DNA of 64,000 nucleotides from Ifrita kowaldi (GCA_013398055.1 VZRS01011948.1:1-64000), one strand, 5' to 3'. Counted from the stretch's first letter, positions 12,901 to 22,745 are shown. Translations and numbers: made by a program. The notes: a model not told the origin generated them from the letters alone.

Positions 12901-15900
12901 AATTAATGGTGTCGTGTGAAAGCAGGAAAACGCAGTGATTTAATTGAAATCCCCAATGAGATTATGTTCCATTGTTAGCTAAACACCAGCGGGCACTAAA
13001 GCACATTTCTGGGCGGTTTCCAGCCCTGACTCAGCTGTCAGGCCCCAATGGATGGGCTGCAGGAATCCACAGGCTCGGGTTGAGAGCGATGCAATGTCAG
13101 CTCATTAAATGTTTGTGTGAAAAATGGGATGAGTCTCCTCAAACCCTCCACGCCACTGTCGCAGTGGCTGAGCAACAGGGGAATTAATGCAATCCATCAA
13201 GAGCTAAGTATTTGTGAAATGTTTTTTCTGTGGAAGCATTTCTCTGCAGAAACTCATCCCCATTTCACAAATAACAATACCCCTCAGATCCATATGAATA
13301 CTTCATTTGTTGTGTTCATTTTTTAGAGGGAAAATGAACTCACAGACAAATTGATGACCTGCAGATTCTGTAAAGGCACAGCCCTCATCATCTCCTTGCT
13401 GGCCTCTCCAAGCCTCATTTCCCTGGGAATAGTGCAATCCTGGGCTTTTCTTGTTATTTGAACTGCAAAGATTTGGTATCAAAATCTCTTCTGATTCAAA
13501 AAAAGGAAAAAAACCTTATACAAATGAACACACACACACATATTATTCATAGGTGTTCTTCTCTGGCACTGGACAGACCGGGAAAATAAATCCAGCACCC
13601 CACTCTCAGTTCCAATGGGAATTAGGTTCCCAAATAAAAATCTGGCTCTGAGAAATTAATGTAATACAGGTGACAGTCACAAACTTGCTACTGTAGAGGA
13701 AACCAGGCTGAAGCCAATGGGCCAAGAAGCATTTTCAGATTTGCAGAATTATCTCAGAGGGCAGTTCAGCCTTCTGCAACTAAATCCAATCTCGTCCAGC
13801 AAGGAATTATCCCAACATTATGAGGAGAGGCTGAGGGAGCTNAATATAAATATAACGAAATTATAAATATAAAGAAAATAGAAATAGAAATAACATTAAA
13901 ATATAAATATAAATAAAATAAGATGAATATAAATATCAAATAGAAAAATAACTATAGATATAAATGCATATACATATGAATATACATATAAATATAAATA
14001 CAAATACCTAGATATAAGTATAGATATAAATATAAATACAAATGTAAATATGTACACACATACTTATACACACACACACACATATATATCTGAGTAGCTC
14101 ATGACATTATGTGCCCTATGCGACACTGACAAGCAAGCCGAGATTTGAGGAGTTTTGACCCAAAACTCCGCAGGTTTCGCAGTACTCAAGTGTGCAGGGA
14201 GGAATTGAGAAGAGATTCTTCCTAAATTTGCTGGGGCACAAAGGGATATTGCTTTAATTTANGCGCTGCAGGCCAGCAGACACCAATCCCACCGCGGGCT
14301 CCCCAGCAACGGGTATTTCCCTCCTAGGCCGTAAAGGTTTTTCCCTCCTCCGCCTCGGGCCAGGGCGGTGTCTCCGTGCACAAAGGCGGCCCTCCCTGAG
14401 GGCTGGCTGCCCTGCGAGGCCGGGCACAGCAGTTGGGTTTCTCAGCTTGAAAAACGTGCGCAAGCCTGGGCTTGCAAATGCTAGAAAGAGTGCGGAGGTC
14501 TCCTGCAGGCCGGCATGAGCGGGGGAAGCGCACCGCGCACAGCCCGCGCACCGAGTCACGGCAGCGGCCCGAGGCTCCGGTCAGCACCGATGGGGTCATG
14601 GGTGGTGGGTGATGGCTGGATGGGTGAGACTCAGAGCGCTGAGTGCTGCATCTTCCCTCTCTCCTGTGCTCAAAACACCAGCTAGAGATTTATATATATA
14701 TATATGTGTGTATATATATANNNNNNNNNNNNNNNNNNNNNNNNNNNNNNNNNNNNNNNNNNNNNNNNNNNNNNNNNNNNNNNNNNNNNNNNNNNNNNNN
14801 NNNNNNNNNNNNNNNNNNNNNNNNNNNNNNNNNNNNNNNNNNNNNNNNNNNNNNNNNNNNNNNNNNNNNNNNNNNNNNNNNNNNNNNNNNNNNNNNNNNN
14901 NNNNNNNNNNNNNNNNNNNNNNNNNNNNNNNNNNNNNNNNNNNNNNNNNNNNNNNNNNNNNNNNNNNNNNNNNNNNNNNNNNNNNNNNNNNNNNNATATA
15001 AATACAAATACCTAAATATAAATATAACGAAATTATAAATATAAAGAAAATAGAAATAGAAATAACATTAAAATATAAATATAAATAAAATAAGATGAAT
15101 ATAAATATCAAATAGAAAAATAACTATAGATATAAATGCATATACATATGAATATACATATAAATATAAATACAAATACCTAGATATAAGTATAGATATA
15201 AATATAAATACAAATGTAAATATGTACACACATACTTATACACACACACACACATATATATCTGAGTAGCTCATGACATTATGTGCCCTATGCGACACTG
15301 ACAAGCAAGCCGAGATTTGAGGAGTTTTGACCCAAAACTCCGCAGGTTTCGCAGTACTCAAGTGTGCAGGGAGGAATTGAGAAGAGAATCTTCCTAAATT
15401 TGCTGGGGCACAAAGGGATATTGCTTTAATTTATGGTTTGGGGAGGAGGTGCAGCCGGCAGCTGAGTTCAGTCGCCTTCAGCCCAGAGTGGCAGCCCCGG
15501 GCTCTTGAGGACCGCAGGCTCTCAGTGTGTGTGCGACAGGCACAGGCACCAGCAGAGCCCAGCTCTGCCACCGAGCCCAGGAGGGGATGTCACCCAGCTG
15601 CCGCTTGTCACAGCATCACGAGGCTGGGCCAGCCCTTTGGCTGCTGTTTGCAGGGCACTGAGCTGGCAGGAGAGAGTTAAAATTAGCTACAGGCACTTCA
15701 GGGAGTGGCTGCTGAGAAATAAAAGCAGGCAAATTCTGCTAACTCTGGCTTGCTGACTGAGAGGTGTGACATCACCTCGCCTAATTCCATGAGCACTGAA
15801 ATCCAGCGGGGTTACAGAGGAATCTAAAGCTGCCGAGTTTGTTGTCTGCTTTTACTTCTTTTTTCGTAAAATAATTCTGGGTTTTTCCCTGCTCCTGTGC

Positions 15901-18900
15901 CTGCCCACACTCAGCCCCCAGCCAGGGGTGATGCCATCCCCACGGCAGTGGAATATCACCAAGGGATGGCTGGGACCAGGACAAGCCTCAGGAGCCCCAC
16001 TCGAGGGGCTTTCCACGTCTGGGTAGCAGCACCTTCCATGCTGACAAAGCCACTTTCAGCTCGTGGTTTCAGTGCCCTTTGTTGGTGCTCCTGTCAGACC
16101 CATCCCAGAGCTGGGGAAACTGAGGCAGCCGGCAGAGAGAACTTTCCCTGGCACAGTCACATCCTCCTGGAGCTGGCTGGCAGCAGCCCGTGTGTCCTCG
16201 TGTCCCTGAGCCCTTGGCTTCCTCCTGGTTGGACAAGGTGCTGCTCTCAAGATGCTCTGAGACAACCTCAGGGGTTCGTTTTGCACCTCAAGGGGAAATC
16301 CTGGGGGTTCAGTGAAGTTGCAGCTTCTCTGAGATCCATTTCCCAGCCCCATTCCCCAGCCCCATTTCCCAGTCCCATTTCCCAGTCCCATTTCACAGCC
16401 CCATTCCCCAGTCTCATTCCCCAGTCTCATTCCCCAGCCCCATTTCCCAGCCCCATTTCCCAGCCCCTTTGGCTCAGTGAGGAAAAGCTGCATGAAGCTC
16501 CTGGAACAAGTCAGGCTCTTTTCCTCGGGACTGCACCCTCTGGATGCCCATCCTACGGTAAAAGGAGTCAAAAAGACAAAAATAAGTTATCTCCTGATAT
16601 CTTCTTTGGGGCTTCCCACTGAGACCCCTCCCTCATCAGCAGCTTTCCTTGAAGCAGAAGACCTGCAGTGCCTGTGCCTCACAGCACACACTGAAACCAG
16701 CGTGGTCTCCTTGGGCCTTAGCCCCAAATGTAGCTTTGTCTTTCCTCCTGCTCACAGTATTTTTAAGCTCATCTAATCCCATTGATTGCAGAGGGATTAG
16801 CTCTGATTTACACCGTGACTCGTGCAAAGCCAGCTAGGTGATGCAAGCACATCCATCGATCAGTCCTGAAGCTCTGGTAATTTCAGCCTCTCTTGGCTTG
16901 AGCTGAAATGTTCCAGATAAAAGAATTAACTTGAGAAATAAAAAGTAGAAAACAGTTACAGGCTGCCTCAGCAGGGAGAGAACCAGAGCTGTCTCTGTAA
17001 AACACATTTTTTTCCATAATTTGCCTTCTGAGTAATGCAGCTGATGTCACCAAATAAATGGTTTAAACGCAGGCACGCCAAACTTGCTGACACCTGTAAA
17101 TGTTAAGTACAGCTCTGGAAATGCAAAGTGCAGCCAGGTCAGTGAGGGGAGATCTTTAGAGATGCCACAGCCACCCTGAGCAGTGCAGGCCTGGCAGGTC
17201 GGGGCAGCTTTGGGCTGGTTGTGGGCAGGCTCAGCACTTGGCTGGCTTGGCAGGGCTTGCAGGGCTGCAGCCTCCAAAGGCTGCTTGTGCAGCAGGGGAT
17301 TTTCAACCTTTGGAGGGTAAACCCCCTAAAAGGCAGGGAGTTTCTGTAAATAATCTCTCCCTTCCTGCAGGACACTCGGAGTGTGAGCGGGCTCGGGGTG
17401 CTGGTTGTGTTACCAGACACTTGTTATCACCATAACAGCTTTAGCTGAAATAAGGGCCAGAAGGGTTTTTGCCCATTCTGTGCCATATCTCCACATCTCT
17501 GCAGTGCCTGGGCCCTCACTAAAGCACTGTATTGACATGACTAACACCAGGAAAGCAGGCTTTGGTTTTTCTTCGGGGATTTCCAGAATGGTGAAGGGAC
17601 TTTGGTACATCACGTACTCATTCTTGGAGAGCAGTGAGCTCCTGCTCTCCCCAAAAGCCTTTAAACTACTGAAAGCGGAGAAATATTACAATTTTTTCGA
17701 CATATCCACAGCCTCTGTCTCCAACAGAGAGTGCAAAGGGTGCAATACACACCACACCAATCCCCTCCAGCCAGGGGGACTTGGGTGGGGGATCAGCTTC
17801 TCCCTGATTTATCCATCCTTCTTATCAAGACCCCCTCAGAAATCAGGCCACGTAGATACAGCAAGAGTCTGGAGATTTGAATCTCTTATCATTACCCCCA
17901 GTTTCAGGAATCTTATGAAACTTAAGATCCTTATCCCACTCTGCATTTTAATAGAGTTCTTATTAGAACCATGGAATCACAGAATATGATGAGTTGGAGG
18001 GAACCCACAGGATCATCAAATCCAGCTCCTGGCCCTGCACAGACCCCCAACAACCCCACCCTGGGCATCCCTGGCAGCGCTGTCCAAGCCCTCCTGGAGC
18101 TCTGGCAGCCTCGGGGCCGTGCCCATTCCCTGGGCAGCCTGGGCAGTGCCCAGCACCCTCTGGGGGAAGAACCTTTCCCTGCTCTCCAGCCTGAGCCTGC
18201 CCTGGCCCAGCTCCAGCCGTTCCCTGGGTGCTGTCCCTGGCCCAGGGAGCAGAGATCGGNGGGAACCCACAGGATCATCAAATCCAGCTCCTGGCCCTGC
18301 ACAGACCCCCCAACAACCCCACCCTGGGCATCCCTGGCAGCGCTGTCCAAGCCCTCCTGGAGCTCTGGCAGCCTCGGGGCCGTGCCCATTCCCTGGGCAG
18401 CCTGGGCAGTGCCCAGCACCCTCTGGGGGAAGAACCTTTCCCTGCTCTCCAGCCTGAGCCTGCCCTGGCCCAGCTCCAGCCGTTCCCTGGGTGCTGTCCC
18501 TGGCCCAGGGAGCAGAGATCGGAGCTGCCCCTCGGGAGGAGCTGCAGCCCCCGGGGAGCTCTGCCCTCAGTCTGCGCCAGCTGAACAATCCCAGTGCCCT
18601 CAGCTGCTCCTCACGGGCCCCTCCAGACCCTTCCCCATCCCCCTGTCCCTCCTCTGGACACTCCCTCACAGCTTTAGGTCTTTTCTATATTGTGACTCCC
18701 AAAACTGCCCCCAGGACTTGAGGTGAGGCCACACCAGCCCAGAGCAGAGCGGGACATGTGAGGATCATGACACACAACATCCGATGTCAAGTTTTAGTAG
18801 GACTCAGTTTTATGCATGAATTTGTCCTTCAGAGACCCCTGAAGGGCTGAGGATTCTGATATCAGTTTTATAAACTGAGGCACAGGAAAACTTTGGAGTC

Positions 18901-21900
18901 TTGTGTACCCTGGGAGAGGGAGTATGATTTGATAAGGCTTTACTGAAACTCCTTCCTGCTTTATTCTTGGTGTTCAGCTGTGGAAGGAAACACAGAAAAC
19001 TCCCAATTTGCTATCTGAGCTCCTGTGCACTTCCACAGCCACAGCAGGGCCAGGAGAGGTAAAGGAGAGCAAATGCAAGGAGAAATAACCCTTCACCTGT
19101 CAGGTTGCAGCACTGGGATATGCGCTGCTTTCCTGAATCCGCATCTTGTCTGTGTGTCCATTCCCTGTGGGCTCAGGGGGCAGCACCGACTCTGGGCTAT
19201 GCAGAATAAAGGAGGAATAGTTACAGAATCAGGGAATGAATCCCAGACTGGTTTGGGTTGGAAAGCACCTTAAAGACCATCTCGTTCCAGCCCCCTGCCA
19301 CAGGCAGGGACACCTTCCACTATCTCAGACTGCTCCAAGTCCCATCCAACCTGGCCTTGGACACTTCCAGGGACGGATAGTCACTGCCATTAACTGAATA
19401 TCCAGTATGGTGAGAGGAGGAAACACTTATACGGAGGAGATGGAAGGCGGGAATGTGGATGAAAAGGAGGTGAAATGCAAGGGGAGAAGTGGGGATCAGG
19501 CTCTGGGATGCAGGAACTGGATCACAGGGATGCAGTGCCGGGATGGGGTGCCGGGATGCAGGGGATGGGACACCGGGATGCGGTGCCGGGATGCAGGGAA
19601 TGGGACACCGGGATGCGGTGCCGGGATGCAGGGAACGGGACGTGGCTCCTCGGTGCGGTGCTGCCGCCTGCAGTGCCGGGCACGGCCGTGGGATGGAGCC
19701 GTCCCCGCGGCCGTGGGATGGAGCAATTCCCGTGGCCGTGGGACGGAGCAGTCCCCGAGGCAGTGGGAGGGAACAGTGCTCGCATCCCGTGGGATGGAGC
19801 CGTCCCAGCGTCGCGTGGGATGCAGCAGTTCCCGTATCCCGTGGGAGGGAACAGATCTCTCGTCCCGTGGGATGGAGCCGTCCCTGAGGCTGTGCCGGGG
19901 CAGTCCCAGCACTTCCCCGTCCCGGCGCTTTGGATTCGGGGCATTCCCGGGATCTCGGCTGCCCTGGGATGTGCGGAGGGAGCGGGGCGGGAGCGGGGCC
20001 GGCTCGGCTCCTCCAGCAGCAGCTTTCGGGTCCCTGGTGCCCAGAGCAGCTGTGGCTGCCCCTGGATCCCTGGCAGTGTCCAAGGCCAGGTTGGATGGGG
20101 CGTGGAGCAGCCTGGGACAGTGGAAGGTGTCCCTGCCCATGGCAGGGGGTGGGATGAGATGAGCTTTAAGGTCCCTTCCAGCCCAAACCACTCTAGGATC
20201 GTATGGACAGCCTAAAGTCCTGGTGAAATCCACATTTTAACAGTGAGGGAACAGAGCAACATTCCAAAAGCACCCAAAGACCTGTTTTCAGAAGTATGTT
20301 CCATTTAAATGTTTAAAAGCTTTCTGTAATTGCACCACAAAAATGACTTGGTTAAATTAATCTTACTTGCACATAATTTCTGTTTCATAGAATCAGAGAA
20401 TCCCAGACTGGTTTGGGTTGGAAGGGACCTTAAAACTCATCCCATTCCCACCCCCTGCCATGGGCAGGGACACCTTCCACTGTCCCAGGCTGCTCCAAGC
20501 CCCGTCCAGCCTGGCCTTGGACACTTCCAGGGATCCAGGGGCAGCCACAGCTTCTCTGGGCACCCTGTGCCAGGGCCTCCCCACCCTCACTGTAATTCCT
20601 CCTTGTATCTATTCCAAACCCACTCTCTTTTAATATAAAACCATCGCCACTATTTTTAAGAAGAAGGGTAAGGAATTTAAGTATTCTTGGCTGATAGCTG
20701 CAATCTGCCAGAGCTTTAGGTTGTTACAGATTTACCAGCTGAGTGACACTGCTCTGAATGCCCTGGGCAGATCAGATATTCTCAGCCAAGGAGTAAGGAC
20801 CAGCTCCTACATGCTGGAAGTGGGGTACCAAGTGCTGACTGCATTTTACAGTACCCAAAAGAAAGAAAAATTTACAAAAAATGCTCAGGAGCAATGAGTT
20901 AATCTGTTGTTCTCTTTAGGGAACACCTTTGAAGACTATTTGAGGATCCTGCAGCGTGTCCCATACAAAGGAGCTGGTGCATACATGAGAGGTCAGTGAG
21001 GAGTCCAGGGTGGGGGGAAAGAGTTGGGAAAAGGAGATTTCAGAGCTGTCTGAAGAGCTGCTCATGTTGTTCACACCAGGTTTAGTGGCAAATAGCTTTT
21101 CTGGCCAAATGAGCATTTTATAGGAAAAAAATTCCTTAGCACTCCTGGAATGTGGTTGGCAAACCCCTATCGGACCCTAGAAACCTTTTTGTGACTTGGC
21201 AAAAATAAAAGGAAATAAAAGGTTTACCTTCTGCACACGCACAGGGGAATGCACATCTCCACAAACTGTACAATTCCCATGAATATGGAAAATACATGAA
21301 TGTACAATCCCAATGAATTCCCTTCAAAGGCCAAGTAGGGAAATAATGGAGATGAACATTCATGTGTTTCTGTCCTGGGTTTCCCGAGGGCTGGGTAAAT
21401 CCTTGGAATGTTTAGTGCCCCACTTCAATGTGTGAACCCCCAGCTGTCTGACCAGGAGTTTTCCTGGAGTTTCCTGCAGGAAACCACCAAGCAGGTCTCT
21501 CCTTTAACCAGGGAACACTGCTGGATGTCTCCTAGGGTTGAACTGTGGCCAGTGGAGCTGAGCTAACACCCCTTTGCTTTCCTTCCCAGTGTCCAGCGCC
21601 GTGAACAGCTCCAGGCTGAGCCTGGTGGAGAAGGGGATCTGTGAGGCTGTCCAGTGCAAGAGCCAGGAGCTGGTGATCAGGGAACAAGGCCTCTACTTGA
21701 TCTTTTGCCACTTGAACTTCCACTTTCCCAACTGCTCCAAGAGCCCCATCGACCTCAAGATCGAGCTCCTGGTGAACGGCCGGGTCGACAGGCAGACCTT
21801 ATCCACGCTGTGCGCCTCGGAATCGTGCCAAGACAAGACGTTTAAGACCTTGTTCCAGCTCCACCTGACACACCTGGACGTGCAGGACCGAGTAGCAGTA

Positions 21901-21987
21901 ACACTGAATCACCCCGAATTCCTGAATGACGTTTCCCTTCCCAACGAAAACGTTCTCGGGGTCTTGAGGTACAGCGATGGAATGTGA
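785..21987 (+). CDS. TNFSF8: TNFSF8 (CD30 ligand), complete coding sequence in four exons
   Basis: The coding sequence joins 785-979, 8083-8128, 20920-20991 and 21590-21987 (711 nt, 236 residues; human is 234 as I recall). It encodes a type II membrane cytokine that trimerises and engages CD30 (TNFRSF8) on lymphocytes. Residues 1-37 are cytoplasmic, about 38-62 form the transmembrane helix, 66-104 the stalk, and about 105-236 the TNF homology domain. The helix ends in ATIMVLVVQRT, identical to the human segment I remember. The TNF family signature is met at residues 132-145 (LVIREQGLYLIFCH). Sequons lie at N110 and N152. Intron phases are 0, 1, 1, and all junctions are GT-AG. The protein ends in VLGVLRYSDGM, matching the family's final beta strand. 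The next gene, TNFSF15, follows on the same strand. Identity is very secure; the uncertain point is whether Met1 or Met20 is the main start. Confidence 0.96.
1000..1668 (+). repeat. Pentanucleotide (TCTCT)n/(CCTCT)n array, 669-nt pure pyrimidine tract
   Basis: From 1021 to 1620 the sequence is 120 perfect TCTCT units, followed by nine CCTCT units to 1665. With its T-rich lead-in, the stretch 1000-1668 contains no purine. It starts 20 bp after the exon 1 donor. The true length may be limited by the assembly. Long open frames on both strands here are products of the repeat. Confidence 0.98.
4643..4660 (-). promoter_or_regulatory. CTCF-like motif in TNFSF8 intron 1
   Basis: The minus strand reads GTTGCCACCAGAGGGGGC. 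This matches the CTCF core pattern CCASYAGRKGGC except at its final C. It is a single motif match without occupancy data. Confidence 0.3.
5050..5290 (-). mobile_element. CR1 3' fragment, antisense
   Basis: The plus strand shows ggatccctgaggctggaaaa, then ccctgggcagctcctgcca and a ccatggggaaattcctgctg block. This is the order of an antisense CR1 3' end of the same class as 54868-55385. Confidence 0.7.
5452..5655 (-). mobile_element. CR1 3' end, antisense
   Basis: It begins with cacagaatcccagcctgg, continues ggaagggaccttaaagctca, and ends in tgtgccagggcctgcccacc. These are the diagnostic blocks of the common avian CR1 3' end in reverse orientation. Confidence 0.85.
6694..6775 (-). mobile_element. 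Short CR1 3' end, antisense
   Basis: The run cagaatcagagaatcattta, followed by a GGGAAAGAGCCC-type block and a caaccattaacc block, matches the terminal ~80 bp of a CR1 in reverse. It is diverged. Confidence 0.6.
7100..7325 (+). mobile_element. Diverged CR1 3' fragment, sense
   Basis: Blocks resembling caggctccccagggaagtg and cctaagggatcccttccaac occur in the order of a sense CR1 3' end. Divergence is high and both ends are approximate. Confidence 0.5.
8083..8128 (+). CDS. TNFSF8: TNFSF8 coding exon 2: short stalk exon
   Basis: This 46-nt exon follows a long pyrimidine tract and CAG acceptor (cttctctttcag) and ends at a gtaag donor at 8129. It reads in phase 0 as AADPAMEGIKKPIRT plus the first base of a glycine codon. 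Size and position match the short second exon of mammalian TNFSF8. It is too short to stand out by length; support comes from the splice sites, the phase, and continuity with exons 1 and 3. Confidence 0.9.
8850..9242 (+). mobile_element. CR1 3' end, sense
   Basis: The sequence runs through gggattgttcagctggagca, a gggccagggacagcaccc block and ggtgggtcccttccagctcg, and ends with gtgattccaggattctga. The same subfamily recurs at 49368-49748 (sense) and 17970-18757 (antisense). Confidence 0.85.
9781..9995 (+). repeat. AT-rich simple repeat (repeated at 11691-11904)
   Basis: A degenerate TATATTTATA-type low-complexity stretch. The second copy is a by-product of the surrounding duplicated block. 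No coding content. Confidence 0.9.
10745..10900 (+). mobile_element. CR1 3' end, sense (repeated at 12654-12809)
   Basis: Shows ggaagtgtccaaggccaggc, gatagtgcaagtgtccctgc and gatgagctttaaggttcct blocks of the common CR1 3' end, in sense. The copy at 12654-12809 comes from the assembly duplication. Confidence 0.8.
11146..13053 (+). repeat. Copy B of the 1.9-kb duplication
   Basis: It begins right after the N at 11145 and matches 9236-11144 at an offset of 1910, then 1909, bases. It includes the same AT-rich array (11692-11904) and the same CR1 fragment. See copy A for the interpretation. Confidence 0.97.
13843..14261 (+). repeat. Isolated contig piece duplicated at 15015-15433
   Basis: The block is bounded by single Ns at 13842 and 14262. 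It matches 15015-15433 at a constant offset of 1172 with one substitution (gagattctt versus gagaatctt). The first part is AT-rich low-complexity sequence, and the last 170 bp are unique. It is probably a redundant contig placed beside its own copy. Confidence 0.95.
14263..14690. other. GC-rich orphan block between an N join and an N gap
   Basis: This CpG-rich segment lies between AT-rich blocks, with N at 14262 on the left and the gap at 14721 on the right. It shows no similarity I recognise. Short open frames on its minus strand are compatible with GC composition alone. It may be a misplaced contig. Confidence 0.6.
14721..14995. other. Assembly gap (275 N)
   Basis: A run of N flanked on both sides by AT-rich simple sequence (TATATA left, ATATAAATA right), which probably caused the break. 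Confidence 0.99.
14996..15260 (+). repeat. AT-rich simple repeat with CA run
   Basis: Degenerate AAATATA-type repeat ending in a short acacacaca stretch near 15240. Most of it is the second copy of 13843-14090. Confidence 0.9.
16337..16466 (+). repeat. 13-bp minisatellite, ten units
   Basis: Ten tandem copies of a CATTTCCCAGCCC-type unit with C/T variants at several positions, inside TNFSF8 intron 2. Confidence 0.95.
17970..18757 (-). mobile_element. CR1 3' body, antisense, with internal assembly duplication
   Basis: It begins atggaatcacagaatatgat and runs through the reverse-orientation blocks of the same CR1 subfamily as 8850-9242. Bases 17999-18259 are repeated as 18261-18522 across a single N at 18260, differing by one C. 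The true element is therefore about 260 bp shorter. Confidence 0.85.
19222..19385 (-). mobile_element. CR1 3' end, antisense
   Basis: Contains cagactggtttgggttggaa, aggcagggacaccttccact and ctggccttggacacttccag in antisense order. Confidence 0.8.
19524..19641 (+). repeat. GC-rich minisatellite, ~35-bp unit
   Basis: About three tandem units built from CCGGGATGCGGTG and CCGGGATGCAGGG modules; the first unit is longer. Long open frames here on both strands are repeat artefacts. Confidence 0.85.
19686..19889 (+). repeat. GC-rich minisatellite, 25-26-bp unit, eight copies
   Basis: Eight degenerate units, each starting with a CGTGGGATGGAGC-like core and rich in CpG. It lies 45 bp after the previous minisatellite and is compositionally distinct from its neighbours. 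Confidence 0.9.
20033..20205 (+). mobile_element. CR1 3' end, sense
   Basis: Shows gtgcccagagcagctgtggc, cagtgtccaaggccaggttg and gagctttaaggtcccttcca in sense order. Confidence 0.85.
20386..20625 (-). mobile_element. CR1 3' end, antisense
   Basis: Begins catagaatcagagaatccca and runs through the full antisense 3' block set to tgtgccagggcctccccacc, close to the TNFSF8 exon 3 acceptor (about 300 bp away). Confidence 0.88.
20920..20991 (+). CDS. TNFSF8: TNFSF8 coding exon 3: membrane-proximal stalk
   Basis: This 72-nt exon lies between a ctctttag acceptor and a gtcagt donor and is phase 1 at both ends. It encodes G-NTFEDYLRILQRVPYKGAG-AYMR. It resembles the human segment around CILKRAPFKKSWAYLQ in spacing and in the conserved leucine, arginine, proline, lysine and alanine-tyrosine positions. 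It links the stalk to the TNF homology domain. The similarity in sequence and phase makes the call firm despite the small size. Confidence 0.92.
20992..21589 (+). other. TNFSF8: TNFSF8 intron 3
   Basis: A short 598-bp GT-AG phase-1 intron without recognisable repeats or other features. Confidence 0.92.
21590..21987 (+). CDS. TNFSF8: TNFSF8 coding exon 4: TNF homology domain and stop
   Basis: The acceptor is ccttcccag at 21581-21589, and the stop TGA is at 21985-21987. The exon supplies residues 105-236, the receptor-binding beta-sandwich. Recognisable elements are the sequon at N110, the signature around G138-L139-Y140, a central IDLKIELLVNGR strand pair, and the C-terminal ENVLGVLRYSDG strand. 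Cysteines lie at 122, 127, 144, 153, 179 and 184. Those at 144, 153 and 179 have human counterparts by position; 122, 127 and 184 do not, as far as I recall. Confidence 0.97.
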
Positions 21988-22745
21988 GCACTCAGGGGAA
22001 CTCCCTGACTTCCCGCTGCCGCCCAGACTCTTCCTCTGAACACCAGTAGCCTGCTTTTACTAGGCACCACCTCGGTTTCAATTTCCCACCTTACCTCATC
22101 CCTAGGGTGAACAAGGAACTTTGTGAGTGTCCCAGAAAAAAAAACACTGCAAGAGCCACAGCTGCCAGGTTCCCTGGCTTGGCTCCGGGTGGGATTGTTG
22201 GAGCATCCAGCACAAAACCCACAGACCCATCGAGGGTTCCTCGTAACAAACACAGATTAAAATGCAGCCAGACCATGGGAAGAATCTACAATACGGAGAC
22301 TTTTAGGGTCACAAACTGCTGGCGCCTGCGCTCAGGACATGGGGAAATCTGTTTAACTTTATTTTATGGAGTAGTGTTTTAACCTGGTCTTTCCAAAAAA
22401 ACAACAGTCAAAGCTTGTAGTCGAGGCTTTTCTTTACCACAGGCACACAATGACAACTCTGGAGTAGCAATGATGAAATTGTTGACTCTCAGGCTGGTAG
22501 CTGCAACTCTGGGGCAGGACTTAGGAGATATGGGATTTACAGGATATCTCTGGGCTGCATTCTGCTATGGACTTTATGCCATTTCCTCCAAGTGTCTTCC
22601 TTGTCACTATTTATCTGTCTTTCCTATTTAAATATAAACCTCTTTGGGACACAGACTTTGTCTAAGCAGAGTGCTCAGCCTCTGTTCTCCCGTGAGCTTC
22701 CCAGACTTTTCCATATTAAATATTAAAACCGCAGTGGAGTTGTGA
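21988..22745 (+). other. TNFSF8: TNFSF8 3' UTR (inferred end)
   Basis: The stop codon is followed by non-coding sequence with three ATTTA pentamers (22535, 22609, 22626) and two overlapping-region ATTAAA polyadenylation hexamers (22715-22720 and 22722-22727). A T/G-containing stretch follows. I infer cleavage near 22740. AATAAA hexamers further on (about 23993 and 24154) could serve a longer form. The exact end needs transcript data. Confidence 0.55.

Larger units (their letters stand above)
8129..20919 (+). other. TNFSF8: TNFSF8 intron 2 (length inflated by assembly duplications)
   Basis: As assembled this intron is 12.8 kb. It contains all four single-N joins, a 275-bp N gap, an almost exact 1.9-kb tandem duplication, a repeated AT-rich block, a duplicated CR1 part, and several minisatellites. 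The real intron is probably at least 2 kb shorter. Outside the listed repeats (8140-8840, 13060-13780, 15440-16330, 16470-17960, 18770-19210 and 20630-20900) I see no gene. Confidence 0.8.

Noticed and set aside
19407..20233. Open frames of about 250 codons on both strands
   Set aside because: Caused by the CpG-rich minisatellites and the following CR1; periodic and present on both strands.
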